Shown here one piece after another: positions 1 through 7,727 of a stretch of DNA of 63,022 nucleotides. The stretch lies in contig CAMTWK010000014.1 in NCBI GenBank assembly GCA_947085425.1, positions 1 through 63,022 of the forward strand, given 5' to 3'. The position numbers and the translations under genes are program-made. The DNA comes from UKL13-2 sp947085425 (lineage in GTDB: Bacteria > Pseudomonadota > Gammaproteobacteria > Burkholderiales > Usitatibacteraceae). Under the pieces are notes generated by a model. That model did not search any database, was not told the DNA's origin, and saw only the letters and a list, made by a program, of their open reading frames with translations. The number at the start of each line of letters is the position of its first letter. The first letter of the stretch is position 1.

Positions 1-252
1 CACACTGAAGCAAGGGGCGCGAGGAGATTTTGCAAAGAAAAGGCGTTTGGCAGGAAGGAATCAGCGTTACGCACGTATCGCAGCAATGGCGAGTGTTTTA
101 TTCGCGCTCTTTACAACGGGCGGCTAATGGGTGACCCCATGCATCCGTGCACCCGTGTTTTGTGCGCATGGACGCAGCCTCGCCCAACGACATTGACTAA
201 CCCTGAATCAAATTCGGTTAGAATATGGTGGCAAAAATGATACCATGTACAA
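1..252. other. left-edge stretch, no gene recognised
   Basis: No gene is called here. One plus-strand frame is open from the window edge to a TAA at 125-127 (about 41 codons) and another to a TGA at 238-240. Either could be the tail of a gene that starts outside the window, but I recognise neither peptide. A weak inverted repeat (ATGGT at 225-229, ACCAT at 242-246) lies just before the next gene and could be an operator for the toxin-antitoxin pair; this is a guess. Confidence 0.3.
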
Positions 253-669
253 ATGAAGATTGTCGTTGATACCAATGTATTCCTTGGTGCGTGTCTCGGC
301 ACCGGTGCGGCAAATGCGGTGGTTGCTGCTTGCCTGGAGGGGCGTTGCGCTCCGCTCATGGGTAATGCGCTTTTTAACGAGTACGAAGATGTTTTTGGTC
401 GGAAAAATTTGTTTGAAAACTGCAAGTTGAGCAGCCGGGAGCGAAGCGAATTGCTTGATGTGTTTCTCTCTTGTTGTGAATGGACGCGCATTTACTATAT
501 GTGGCGGCCAAATCTGCCGGATGAGGCTGACAACCATTTGGTTGAGTTGGGAGTCGCAGGCGGAGCGGAATTTATTGTGACGCGAAATTTGCGCCATCTA
601 AAAGGCATGGAGTTGCGTTTTCCTCAGTTGCGCATCGCGTCACCTGAGACATTTTTGAAGGAGATATGA
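253..669 (+). CDS. PIN-domain toxin of a type II toxin-antitoxin pair
   Basis: A 138-residue PIN-domain protein of the COG1569 type, a family of Mg-dependent ribonucleases. The early acidic residue is D6 in VVDTNVF, with E43 in FNEYEDVF and a further acidic cluster in PDEADNHLVELG; the tail IVTRNLRHLKG is typical of the group. Length is normal for a stand-alone PIN toxin. The downstream gene starts one base after its stop and looks like the antitoxin, so the toxin is first, the reverse of the commonest order. The RNA target is not predictable. It could also be a solitary nuclease, but the adjacent RHH gene favours a TA pair. Confidence 0.82.
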   Translation: MKIVVDTNVFLGACLGTGAANAVVAACLEGRCAPLMGNALFNEYEDVFGRKNLFENCKLSSRERSELLDVFLSCCEWTRIYYMWRPNLPDEADNHLVELGVAGGAEFIVTRNLRHLKGMELRFPQLRIASPETFLKEI

Positions 670-670
670 C

Positions 671-886
671 ATGGCAGCCCTTACCGTTCGCCTTCCGGAT
701 GAAAAGCATATGCGATTGAAAGCCTTGGCAAAGAGTCGGGGCGCGACTCTGAATCGGCTGATCGAAGAAATGACCACGCTGATGCTGGCCGAGTATGACG
801 CGGAAACACGTTTTCGCCTGCGGGCGGCGCAAGGGGCAGACAAGTCAGCCCGTGGGCTTGCCTTGCTGAAAAAAGCCGCTGGTTGA
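671..886 (+). CDS. ribbon-helix-helix antitoxin
   Basis: A 71-residue protein whose N-terminus (ALTVRLPDEKHMRLKALA) is a ribbon-helix-helix DNA-binding fold: one beta strand, then two helices. Its ribosome-binding site AAGGAG (658-663) lies inside the last codons of the toxin gene, and the ATG follows the toxin stop by one base, so translation is probably coupled. By family analogy it should bind and neutralise the PIN protein and repress the shared promoter through its N-terminal domain, with the basic, alanine-rich C-terminus contacting the toxin. The assignment rests on fold and position. Confidence 0.78.
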   Translation: MAALTVRLPDEKHMRLKALAKSRGATLNRLIEEMTTLMLAEYDAETRFRLRAAQGADKSARGLALLKKAAG

Positions 887-944
887 ATCGGTGAGGATGT
901 CCCCTCCGCAATACGATTCCCTATGAGGCCGCCAGTGTCACCAT

Positions 945-988
945 CACGGCCATGGGGGTCACGGCAAAGAGCACGGCCAAGGGGGTCA
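945..988 (+). repeat. 17-bp imperfect direct repeat upstream of RAYT 1
   Basis: CACGGCCATGGGGGTCA (945-961) recurs at 972-988 with one change (T to A). The pair lies in the short gap before the first RAYT gene. It may be REP-like DNA recognised by the transposase; this is inferred from position only. Confidence 0.55.
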
Positions 989-1896
989 AGTCTAGTTAAG
1001 TAGCATTCTTCATGTTATGCTCTCCCCATCATGTCCCGCCCACTCCGCCTGGAATTTCCCGATGCGCTTTACCATGTCACCGCACGCGGTGACCGGCGTG
1101 AGGCCATTTTTGAAGACGACGACGACCGGCGCGCGTTCTTGCTGACGTTGGCGCAGGTAGTCAAGCGCTTCAATTGGCTGTGTTATGCGTATTGCCTCAT
1201 GGACAACCACTACCACTTGCTCATTCAAACCCCTGACGGCAATCTGTCCAAGGGCATGCGCCAGCTCAATGGTGTCTTCACGCAAATCAGCAATCGCCGC
1301 CACCAGCGCGTGGGGCACCTCTTTCAGGGGCGCTTCAAGGCCATCCTCGCTGATAGTGATGCCTACCTGCTGGAATTGGCGCGCTATATCGTGCTTAATC
1401 CGGTGCGCGCAGGCATGAAAAAGAATCCGGAAAACTGGCCTTGGAGCAGCTATCGCGCCAGTATGGGCTTGGCGGCTGCCGAGGAATTTCTGGCGGTGGA
1501 CGGGCTGCTGGCGCAATTTGCCCAGCGGCGCGGCACCGCGCAAGCGCGTTACGCGCAATTTGTTGCCGATGGCATGCACGCCCCCTCGCCATGGGCAGGG
1601 GTGAAAGGACAGGTTTTTCTGGGTAGTGACAGCTTTGTGGAAAAAATGCAAAAGCGCATGGCAAAACATCAGCAAGGCGAAGTGCAGATTCCCGTTTCAC
1701 AGCGGCGCGCGCCTGCCAAAACACTTGCCCAGATCGAACAAGCTTCCGACTCCCGGAACGATGCCATCATACGGGCGCATGGCACGGGTGCGTATTCTTA
1801 TCAGCAGATTGCCGAGCACTTCGGCATTCATTTCACGACGGTCGGGCGTGTGGTGAGAGCGGCGGGATGATGCTATGAATATAGACCTGACCCCTT
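979..1896. mobile_element. RAYT 1 unit with imperfect flanking inverted repeat
   Basis: AAGGGGGTCAAGTCT (979-993) upstream of the RAYT gene is, apart from one extra G and one mismatch, the reverse complement of AGACCTGACCCCTT (1883-1896) just after its stop. The second RAYT of the window is likewise enclosed by an inverted repeat with a similar GTCTGTCCCC core, which supports reading this as the boundary of a RAYT-associated unit. No target-site duplication is obvious. Confidence 0.5.
1031..1870 (+). CDS. REP-associated tyrosine transposase (RAYT), Y1/HUH family
   Basis: A 279-residue Y1-transposase-like protein (TnpA_REP/RAYT). The N-terminus RLEFPDALYHVTARGDRR, the HUH motif in MDNHYHLLI and the tyrosine-bearing helix ARYIVLNPVRAGM (catalytic Tyr before IVLNPVRAG) are all present, so the catalytic centre looks intact. 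Residues after about 200 form an extension ending in SYQQIAEHFGIHFTTVGRVV, which resembles a helix-turn-helix and is absent from the shorter RAYT at 49.3 kb. RAYTs are domesticated relatives of IS200/IS605 transposases that nick REP hairpins. The stop lies inside a 47-bp tandem duplication. Confidence 0.9.
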   Translation: MSRPLRLEFPDALYHVTARGDRREAIFEDDDDRRAFLLTLAQVVKRFNWLCYAYCLMDNHYHLLIQTPDGNLSKGMRQLNGVFTQISNRRHQRVGHLFQGRFKAILADSDAYLLELARYIVLNPVRAGMKKNPENWPWSSYRASMGLAAAEEFLAVDGLLAQFAQRRGTAQARYAQFVADGMHAPSPWAGVKGQVFLGSDSFVEKMQKRMAKHQQGEVQIPVSQRRAPAKTLAQIEQASDSRNDAIIRAHGTGAYSYQQIAEHFGIHFTTVGRVVRAAG

Positions 1897-1947
1897 GCAC
1901 TGAGAGCGGCGGGATGATGCTATGAATATAGACCTGACCCCTTGCGC
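1854..1947 (+). repeat. 47-bp tandem duplication at the RAYT 1 / phosphatase junction
   Basis: Bases 1854-1900 are repeated at 1901-1947 with a single A/G difference near the end. Each copy contains the last codons and stop of the RAYT frame, then ATGAATATAGACCTGACCCC. A partial third unit (TGACCCCTTGCACT) follows at about 1950-1963. Copy 2 provides the ATG at 1922 used here as start of the next gene. Confidence 0.92.
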
Positions 1948-3340
1948 TGTGACCCCTTGCACTCGGTTGATACCTTGGCTTGCCCTGATTTTCACACTTG
2001 CCAATGCCATCAACACACATGCATTGCAGCCACCGGCTGTCAGCCCAAATGACGAGTTGTTTGCCCTCCACGACGGCCTCATCCGCGAACTTCGTCGTGG
2101 TGGCTACGTCATATACATGCGACACGGCCCTACCCAACCAAGCCAGACAGATATTCGTGGGCCCGGTGAATGGTGGAAAAATTGTGCCACGACACAACAA
2201 ACCAGTGCAGCCGCGTTGCCAACAGCACGATTGATCGGCGAAGCATTAACCAAACAGCGAATTGTTATCAGCGATATCCAAACCAGTGAGTTTTGTCGCG
2301 CCTTTGATACCGGTGTTTTCCTCGGGCTGATCACACCCAAGCGTAACCCAGCGCTCAATGCAATCTCCGCCTTTGCATCACAAAACCGCACCTTGGCCGA
2401 CCAAGCGGCGGGAATCATCAATCTGATATCGACTGTTCCACCTGTTGGACAAAATAGATTGCTGGTTGGGCACGCGCTATCACCGACCATCATCCATCCC
2501 TTGTTCGCGCATCTGCAAGAGGGGCACACCCTTGTCTTCAAGCCGGAGGGCAACAGTCGTTTTCACTTGGTTGCCGAACTCTCGCCAGCGCAATGGCAAT
2601 TTATTGGCCGGCAAATTGTTGCTGATCAACCAAACTTTGTTGTGCAGGCATCCATCCCGCAGGGCAGTGCGTCGGTTGTGAATGCTGGTGCGCCGCAAGT
2701 GATCCAACCTCCGACTCAAATACCCGCCAATCAGCCACCGGTGATTGATCCTGCCCGCGAGCTCAAGGGTACTGCACTCATTACCGCCTTGCGTCGCGGT
2801 GGTTACAACCTGTATATGCGGCACGCTTCGGCCACGATCGGCACCGATCAGGATTTGTTAAAGGTGCCGATGTGGTGGCAGAACTGCGCAATTCAACGCA
2901 ATATTTCAGACCTTGGCCGTGAACATGCCAAAAAAGTCGGCACGGCCATGCGCGAACTCAACTTACCCATTGCCACGGTCAAAACCAGTCAATTTTGCCG
3001 GGTGCGCGACACGGCCATCACCATGGCGCTTGATCCGGTAGAGATCACCGAAGCATTAAATCACCAGATCGGCCAGCGCGAAGGCACGGACGTCAATGAA
3101 CTGCGCTTTAAATTACTGGCGACAATGCCGCCAACAGGCAAAAATATTTTGCTGATTTCACATACACACAGCAGCGCGCGTAACGAAGAACGAGTAATGG
3201 CAGGTATTCAGGAAGCAGAAGTGGTGGTATTCCAGCCGGATGGTAATGGTGGCACCGAGCCGGTCGCGCGCATTCCCATGGCAGAGTGGGATAATCTACT
3301 TTTGTTGGCAACCAGTACGACCAATACAAAGGCTAAATGA
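1922..3340 (+). CDS. secreted protein with two tandem histidine-phosphatase domains
   Basis: Up to 472 residues. A hydrophobic segment at about residues 15-35 looks like a signal peptide. Two homologous domains follow: one with YMRHGPT (RHG motif), SEFCR and VGHALS, the other with YMRHASA, SQFCR and LISHTHS. Each thus keeps an RH motif, a second Arg and a late His, as in the phosphoglycerate-mutase-like superfamily, joined by a Pro-rich linker. The substrate is unknown. The start is doubtful: ATG 1922 lies in the duplicated RAYT flank and has only a weak ribosome-binding site; in-frame GTG 1949 or TTG 1967 are alternatives. The stop overlaps gspG by 4 bases, implying coupled translation. Confidence 0.8.
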   Translation: MNIDLTPCAVTPCTRLIPWLALIFTLANAINTHALQPPAVSPNDELFALHDGLIRELRRGGYVIYMRHGPTQPSQTDIRGPGEWWKNCATTQQTSAAALPTARLIGEALTKQRIVISDIQTSEFCRAFDTGVFLGLITPKRNPALNAISAFASQNRTLADQAAGIINLISTVPPVGQNRLLVGHALSPTIIHPLFAHLQEGHTLVFKPEGNSRFHLVAELSPAQWQFIGRQIVADQPNFVVQASIPQGSASVVNAGAPQVIQPPTQIPANQPPVIDPARELKGTALITALRRGGYNLYMRHASATIGTDQDLLKVPMWWQNCAIQRNISDLGREHAKKVGTAMRELNLPIATVKTSQFCRVRDTAITMALDPVEITEALNHQIGQREGTDVNELRFKLLATMPPTGKNILLISHTHSSARNEERVMAGIQEAEVVVFQPDGNGGTEPVARIPMAEWDNLLLLATSTTNTKAK

Positions 3341-3789
3341 TGTCGCACCAAATTAAATTTTCGAATTCGGCTGGTTTCACCTTGATGGAAATGTTGGTGG
3401 TACTTGCCATCATTGCTGCCATCATGGGCTTATTAGGTCCGCGTTTGCTCGGCACACTAGACCGCGAAGCGCCCAAGCTCGCCGCCACACAAGCGAAGAT
3501 GTTACGCAGCGCCGTTGAAACTTTCAGGTTGGATGTCGGCCGTTACCCAACCACGCAAGAAGGGCTGGCTGCGCTGGTGACCAAGCCAAGTGAATCCTCA
3601 ATCGCATCTCGCTGGCGCGGCCCGTACCTGGATGGAGACGCACTGCCTCTCGACCCTTGGAAAAACCCCTACCAATACAGCGTGCCGGGTGCCGGTGGCC
3701 AACCCTTTGCCCTGTATTCCATGGGCAGTGACGGTAAACGTGGCGGCGAAGGGGATGCAGCTGACATCGGTATATTGCCGGCAAACTAG
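3337..3789 (+). CDS. gspG: type II secretion major pseudopilin GspG
   Basis: A 150-residue type IV pilin-like protein. A short leader ends in Gly before FTLMEMLVVLAIIAAIMGLL: the prepilin peptidase site G|F, Glu at mature position 5 and the hydrophobic assembly helix. The C-terminal part has GRYPTTQEGLAALV, LDPWKNPYQY and MGSDGKRGGEGDAADIG, the typical GspG calcium-binding region. No other gsp gene is in the window, so the rest of the machine must lie elsewhere, or this is an orphan pseudopilin. It is translationally coupled to the tandem phosphatase. Its stop codon TAG is the edge of a family A inverted-repeat element. Confidence 0.9.
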   Translation: MMSHQIKFSNSAGFTLMEMLVVLAIIAAIMGLLGPRLLGTLDREAPKLAATQAKMLRSAVETFRLDVGRYPTTQEGLAALVTKPSESSIASRWRGPYLDGDALPLDPWKNPYQYSVPGAGGQPFALYSMGSDGKRGGEGDAADIGILPAN

Positions 3790-3933
3790 CAGTTTGTTGA
3801 AATTCTGCTGTGCTCGGTGATGCGGCGTTGGCAAGCGGCTCAAAATCCTCATGTATACCGCATACATTCCGGTTTTTCGCCGCTTTCCGCCTTGCCTGAC
3901 CTTCGCTCGCGACGAATTTCAACAAACTGCTAG
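3786..3933. mobile_element. MITE-like inverted-repeat element, family A copy 1
   Basis: A 140-bp core (3790-3929) begins CAGTTTGTTGAAATTC and ends with its exact reverse complement; CTAG flanks it on both sides (3786-3789, 3930-3933) and extends the perfect terminal repeat to 20 bp. A second copy lies at 44504-44643 in the opposite orientation, with about five differences. It has no ORF of note. The left CTAG includes the TAG stop of gspG. It sits between convergent genes. Confidence 0.85.
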
Positions 3934-3951
3934 CCGCGGCAATTAAGGTGG

Positions 3952-5226
3952 TTAGGCAAGGCGTTTCGACAGCCGCACCACTTTCACCTTGCGATCTTCC
4001 GTCTGCAAAATTTCAATCGGATAACCACCGATTTTGACGGAGGTGCCCGGTTCCGGGATGACTTCGAGCCGTTCCAGCAACAATCCGTTCATGGTTTTGG
4101 GACCATCAATCGGAAAGTCGTAGCCTAACTTACGATTCAACACCCGCAATGGACATGAACCCTCAACAATAATGCTGCCGTCGGCTTCTTTGCGAAACAT
4201 GCCGGCGTTCATGGGGGATTGGCTGGTGAATTCACCGACGATCTCTTCCAAAATATCCTGGAGCGAAACCAGCCCCTGAATCTCGCCGTATTCATCGACC
4301 ACCAACGCAGTACGCCGCTGTTTGGTCTGGAAATGAGTAAGTTGTTGCAGCAGCGGCGTGCCCATCGGAATATAGTATGGTTCGCGCATGATCTCGCGCA
4401 GTGTTTGTTTTGACAGCGGCTCTTTTTCCGACGCATTCAACACCTTGCGCGCATGCACCAGGCCGATCACGTTGGAAAGGTCGCCTTCATAAACCACAAT
4501 GCGGGTGTGATGCGAGGACGCCAATGACGAGCGTATCGCTTCGATTTTGTCCTCGATATCCACGCCTTCTATCAGCGCACGCGGTGTCATGGTGTCATCA
4601 ACCGTCATGTATTCCAGATCGAATAAATTAACCATGATGTTGTGATGTTTTTTGGGGATGAATTGTCCACCCTCGAGCACCAGGGTGCGCATTTCCTCCA
4701 TTGACAAATTTTGCACGCCTTCGGCGGTCGGTTTGATGCGGAACAGTTTCAGTATTCCGCGCACCAGGGCATTGATCAACCACATCAGCCACTTGATCAG
4801 AAAAAAATGGATCAGCGGATAGAGCAAGTAACTGGCGGCGAGTGCCAACCGCTCGGAAAAACGCGCCCCCAGCACCTTGGGCAAAATTTCGGCAAAAATC
4901 AATATTGAAAACGATGCCGCCGCAGTGGCAATCGCCAGCACAAACTCACCTTCGCCGAATAACCGCAGACAAATCTCAGCGACCAGAATGGTGGTGGCGG
5001 CATTGAAAACAGTATTGCCGGCGAGCACAAAGGAGAGCAGCTCCTCGGTCTTGTCGAGCAGCGCCTGCGCCATGCGCGCGCCGCGCGAACCCTGCTTGAC
5101 CAGATGCCGCAACCGGTAGCGGTTGAGCGACATCATGCTGGTTTCGGCCAACGAAAAAAAACCGGAGCAGATGAGCAGGGTGGCGAGCGCGCCAAATAGC
5201 CAAGAAAAAGGAAATTCGTCGGTCAT
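3952..5226 (-). CDS. CorC/HlyC-family transporter (DUF21-CBS-CorC_HlyC)
   Basis: A 424-residue membrane protein of the UPF0053/CNNM-like family. An N-terminal DUF21 region (residues about 1-190) contains several membrane helices, followed by a CBS pair (DTMTPRALIEGVD and VVDEYGEIQGLVSLQDIL) and a C-terminal CorC_HlyC domain. Relatives are linked to Mg/Co efflux or metal tolerance; the substrate here is not evident. The gene lies downstream of the CcsA-like gene on the same strand with 129 bp between, including a 7-bp-stem hairpin. Older annotations call it 'hemolysin' without functional basis. Confidence 0.88.
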   Translation of the reverse strand: MTDEFPFSWLFGALATLLICSGFFSLAETSMMSLNRYRLRHLVKQGSRGARMAQALLDKTEELLSFVLAGNTVFNAATTILVAEICLRLFGEGEFVLAIATAAASFSILIFAEILPKVLGARFSERLALAASYLLYPLIHFFLIKWLMWLINALVRGILKLFRIKPTAEGVQNLSMEEMRTLVLEGGQFIPKKHHNIMVNLFDLEYMTVDDTMTPRALIEGVDIEDKIEAIRSSLASSHHTRIVVYEGDLSNVIGLVHARKVLNASEKEPLSKQTLREIMREPYYIPMGTPLLQQLTHFQTKQRRTALVVDEYGEIQGLVSLQDILEEIVGEFTSQSPMNAGMFRKEADGSIIVEGSCPLRVLNRKLGYDFPIDGPKTMNGLLLERLEVIPEPGTSVKIGGYPIEILQTEDRKVKVVRLSKRLA

Positions 5227-5272
5227 GAATTAGTAAATATTGAAATATGAAAGTCGGCTACCAGCGGCATTA

Positions 5273-5292
5273 TTCAGGCATAAACGCCTGAA
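5273..5292. terminator. hairpin between the CcsA-like gene and the CorC/HlyC gene
   Basis: TTCAGGC and GCCTGAA form a perfect 7-bp stem around a six-base loop. There is no clear U-run on the minus strand, so it may be a weak terminator or processing hairpin rather than a strong intrinsic terminator. Confidence 0.4.
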
Positions 5293-5355
5293 AGCGCTTA
5301 CCCCTGCCTGCTTTTTATTTTCTACTTGATGTGGCCAATTAGGTGAAAAACGGCA

Positions 5356-6192
5356 TCAAACCCGTTTCAAAATTACCTCGAGCACAAACTTACTGCCGAC
5401 ATACGACAACAGCAGCATGACAAACCCAATCAAGGTCCAGCGAACCGCAAGCGTTCCCCGCCATCCGGCAAACAAATGTCCGGCCAATAACCCGCCAAAA
5501 ACAAACCATGACAAAACGGCAAATACCGTCTTGTGATTAATGGCAAACGGTTTGCCGAACAGTGCTTCGGAAAAAAATACGCCCGACGCGAGGGTGGCGG
5601 TCAGTAATACAAATGCGATCCACAACAACTGAAACATCAATTTTTCAATACGCATCAGCGGCGGCAAGCCATCCTGCCCGGAAGCAATGGACGCGGCGTG
5701 TAATTGCCGTTGCAGAACCAAGATCAACACCGCATGCAACGACGCCACGGTGAACAGGGCATAAGCCAACACCGCAACCACCACATGCAGACCAAAAGCA
5801 AAGTCGATTCTGCCGAAGTCCATCGACCGATTGCCCGGTAACCAAACCACCATGGCAGCGGCCAGCGCGGCAACCGGAGCCAGATAAAGCATGGCCAGAC
5901 GTGTCAGGCGGCTGTCGCGTCCGACCAAGATATAACTCAGCAACGTCAACCAGACCAATAACGATATTGCGTGGGAAAAGCCGATATTGATGCCGACAGC
6001 CACGCCTCCAAATAACGCCCAGCCAATGGCCACGGTGTGGGTGCCAAGACCGAGCCACAGCGCCACATTCGGCCAGCCGGCCTGCCAGGTCAGGTTATTC
6101 GATGCCGCATCGTCCATGCGGTGCACGTGTATCCACGCGCCTGACGAGGCCGCTAGGTATAGCAGGGCAGTGATAAAATTAAGGTCGAGCAC
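5356..6192 (-). CDS. CcsA/HemX-like inner-membrane protein (cytochrome c assembly family, YpjD type)
   Basis: A 278-residue polytopic membrane protein with about eight hydrophobic segments, matching the CcsA-like family found beside ffh in many betaproteobacteria. Visible features are GLGTHTVAIGWALF early, FGLHVVVAVLAYALF in the middle and NHKTVFAVLSWFVFGGLL late, with His residues in or near membrane helices as expected of haem-handling proteins. The WWD tryptophan-rich loop of true CcsA/CcmF synthetase subunits is not apparent, so a role in cytochrome c maturation is uncertain. It is divergent from ffh with a 119-bp shared promoter region. Confidence 0.8.
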   Translation of the reverse strand: MLDLNFITALLYLAASSGAWIHVHRMDDAASNNLTWQAGWPNVALWLGLGTHTVAIGWALFGGVAVGINIGFSHAISLLVWLTLLSYILVGRDSRLTRLAMLYLAPVAALAAAMVVWLPGNRSMDFGRIDFAFGLHVVVAVLAYALFTVASLHAVLILVLQRQLHAASIASGQDGLPPLMRIEKLMFQLLWIAFVLLTATLASGVFFSEALFGKPFAINHKTVFAVLSWFVFGGLLAGHLFAGWRGTLAVRWTLIGFVMLLLSYVGSKFVLEVILKRV

Positions 6193-6311
6193 GATAGTGT
6201 TTCTTGATTATTCGTTTTTCGCAGTAGCCGCATCCACGTTTTGATGCCGCCGGATAGCCATAGTTTACCCGCAGCACGCTTTTCCACACCAAATTAAAGT
6301 AGACCATCACC

Positions 6312-7715
6312 ATGCTGGATAACCTCACCAACCGCCTCAACGGCATCGTTAAGCAACTGCGCGGCCAGTCACGCCTGACGGAGGCCAATGTGGCCGACAC
6401 GCTGCGTGACGTACGTATGGCGCTGCTGGAAGCGGACGTGGGGTTGGTGGTGGTCAAGGATTTCATCGCCCGGGTGAAGGAAAAGGCGCTGGGGGCCGAA
6501 GTGTTACAAAGCCTCACACCGGGACAGGCGTTGGTCGGGATTGTTCATCAGGAATTAATCGCGCTGATGAGCGGCGAGGTGAAAAACAGCCCATCTGCGC
6601 CGGCCGCCCCCCGTCTGCCGGATTTCAACACACTGCCGATCAATCTTTCCACCACCCCACCAGCCGTGATTCTGATGGCCGGTTTACAAGGTGCGGGCAA
6701 AACCACCAGCGCAGGCAAATTGGCCAAGTTGCTGCGCGAGCGTTTCAAGAAAAAGGTGTTGCTGGTCAGCGTGGACGTCTATCGCCCCGCCGCGATTGAA
6801 CAACTGCGCACGCTGGCCAAGCAAGTCGATGTGGACTTTTTTGAGAGCGAGATTTCTCAAAAACCGGTGGATATTGCCGTTGCGGCAAAACAATGGGGTA
6901 AAACCCATTTCCATGACGTGTTGATTGTGGATACCGCCGGTCGCCTCGCGATTGACGACACCATGATGGCCGAAATCAAGGCGGTGCATGCGGCCGTCTC
7001 ACCGATTGAAACCCTGTTTACGGTTGACGCCATGCAGGGTCAGGATGCCGTCAATGTCGCCAAAGCCTTTAACGAGGCGCTGCCGCTGACTGGTGTGGTA
7101 CTGACCAAGCTGGATGGCGACTCACGAGGTGGCGCGGCCCTGTCGGTGCGGCATATCACCGGCAAACCCATCAAGTTGGTCGGTGTGTCGGAAAAAATGG
7201 ACGGACTGGAGGCGTTTTATCCGGAACGTATGGCCTCACGTATTTTGGGCATGGGCGACGTACTTTCGCTGGTCGAGGCCGCCCAACAATCGGTGGATAC
7301 AGACGCCGCACAAAAGCTAGCCGAGAAATTCAAGAAAGGCAAGAACTTCGATTTTGATGATTTCAAAATGCAGCTCACGCAGATGCGCAAAATGGGTGGC
7401 ATGAGCGCCTTGATGGACAAACTGCCCGCGCAGTTGACGCAGGCGGCCAATCAGGCACCGGACCTGCAAGAAAAACAGCTCAAACGCACCGAAGGCATTA
7501 TCAATTCAATGACCCCGCTCGAACGCCGCAAGCCGGACCTGCTCAAGGCCTCACGCAAACGCCGCATCGCCGCCGGTGCCGGTGTGAGCGTGCAGGAAGT
7601 CAACAAATTGCTGACCCAGTTCGAGCAAATGCAGAAGATGATGAAAATGATGAAGGGCGGCGGCATGGCGAAAATGATGCGCGGCATGAAGGGCATGATA
7701 CCGGGCGCGCGCTAG
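6312..7715 (+). CDS. ffh: signal recognition particle protein Ffh (SRP54 GTPase)
   Basis: 467 residues, full length. An N-terminal helical N domain is followed by the G domain with the P-loop GLQGAGKTTSAGKLAK, DTAGRLAID and TKLDGDSRGGAALS, and by the methionine-rich M domain ending QKMMKMMKGGGMAKMMRGM, which binds 4.5S RNA and signal sequences. It targets nascent inner-membrane and some secreted proteins to FtsY at the membrane. The start MLDNLTNRLNGIV is the usual Ffh N-terminus. The amidase gene begins 12 bases after its stop and may be co-transcribed. The 4.5S RNA gene was not seen in the window. Confidence 0.98.
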   Translation: MLDNLTNRLNGIVKQLRGQSRLTEANVADTLRDVRMALLEADVGLVVVKDFIARVKEKALGAEVLQSLTPGQALVGIVHQELIALMSGEVKNSPSAPAAPRLPDFNTLPINLSTTPPAVILMAGLQGAGKTTSAGKLAKLLRERFKKKVLLVSVDVYRPAAIEQLRTLAKQVDVDFFESEISQKPVDIAVAAKQWGKTHFHDVLIVDTAGRLAIDDTMMAEIKAVHAAVSPIETLFTVDAMQGQDAVNVAKAFNEALPLTGVVLTKLDGDSRGGAALSVRHITGKPIKLVGVSEKMDGLEAFYPERMASRILGMGDVLSLVEAAQQSVDTDAAQKLAEKFKKGKNFDFDDFKMQLTQMRKMGGMSALMDKLPAQLTQAANQAPDLQEKQLKRTEGIINSMTPLERRKPDLLKASRKRRIAAGAGVSVQEVNKLLTQFEQMQKMMKMMKGGGMAKMMRGMKGMIPGAR

Positions 7716-7727
7716 CGTGATTGCCCC

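Noticed and set aside
3337..3789. A complete type II secretion operon
   Set aside because: Only gspG is present; the genes on either side are unrelated.
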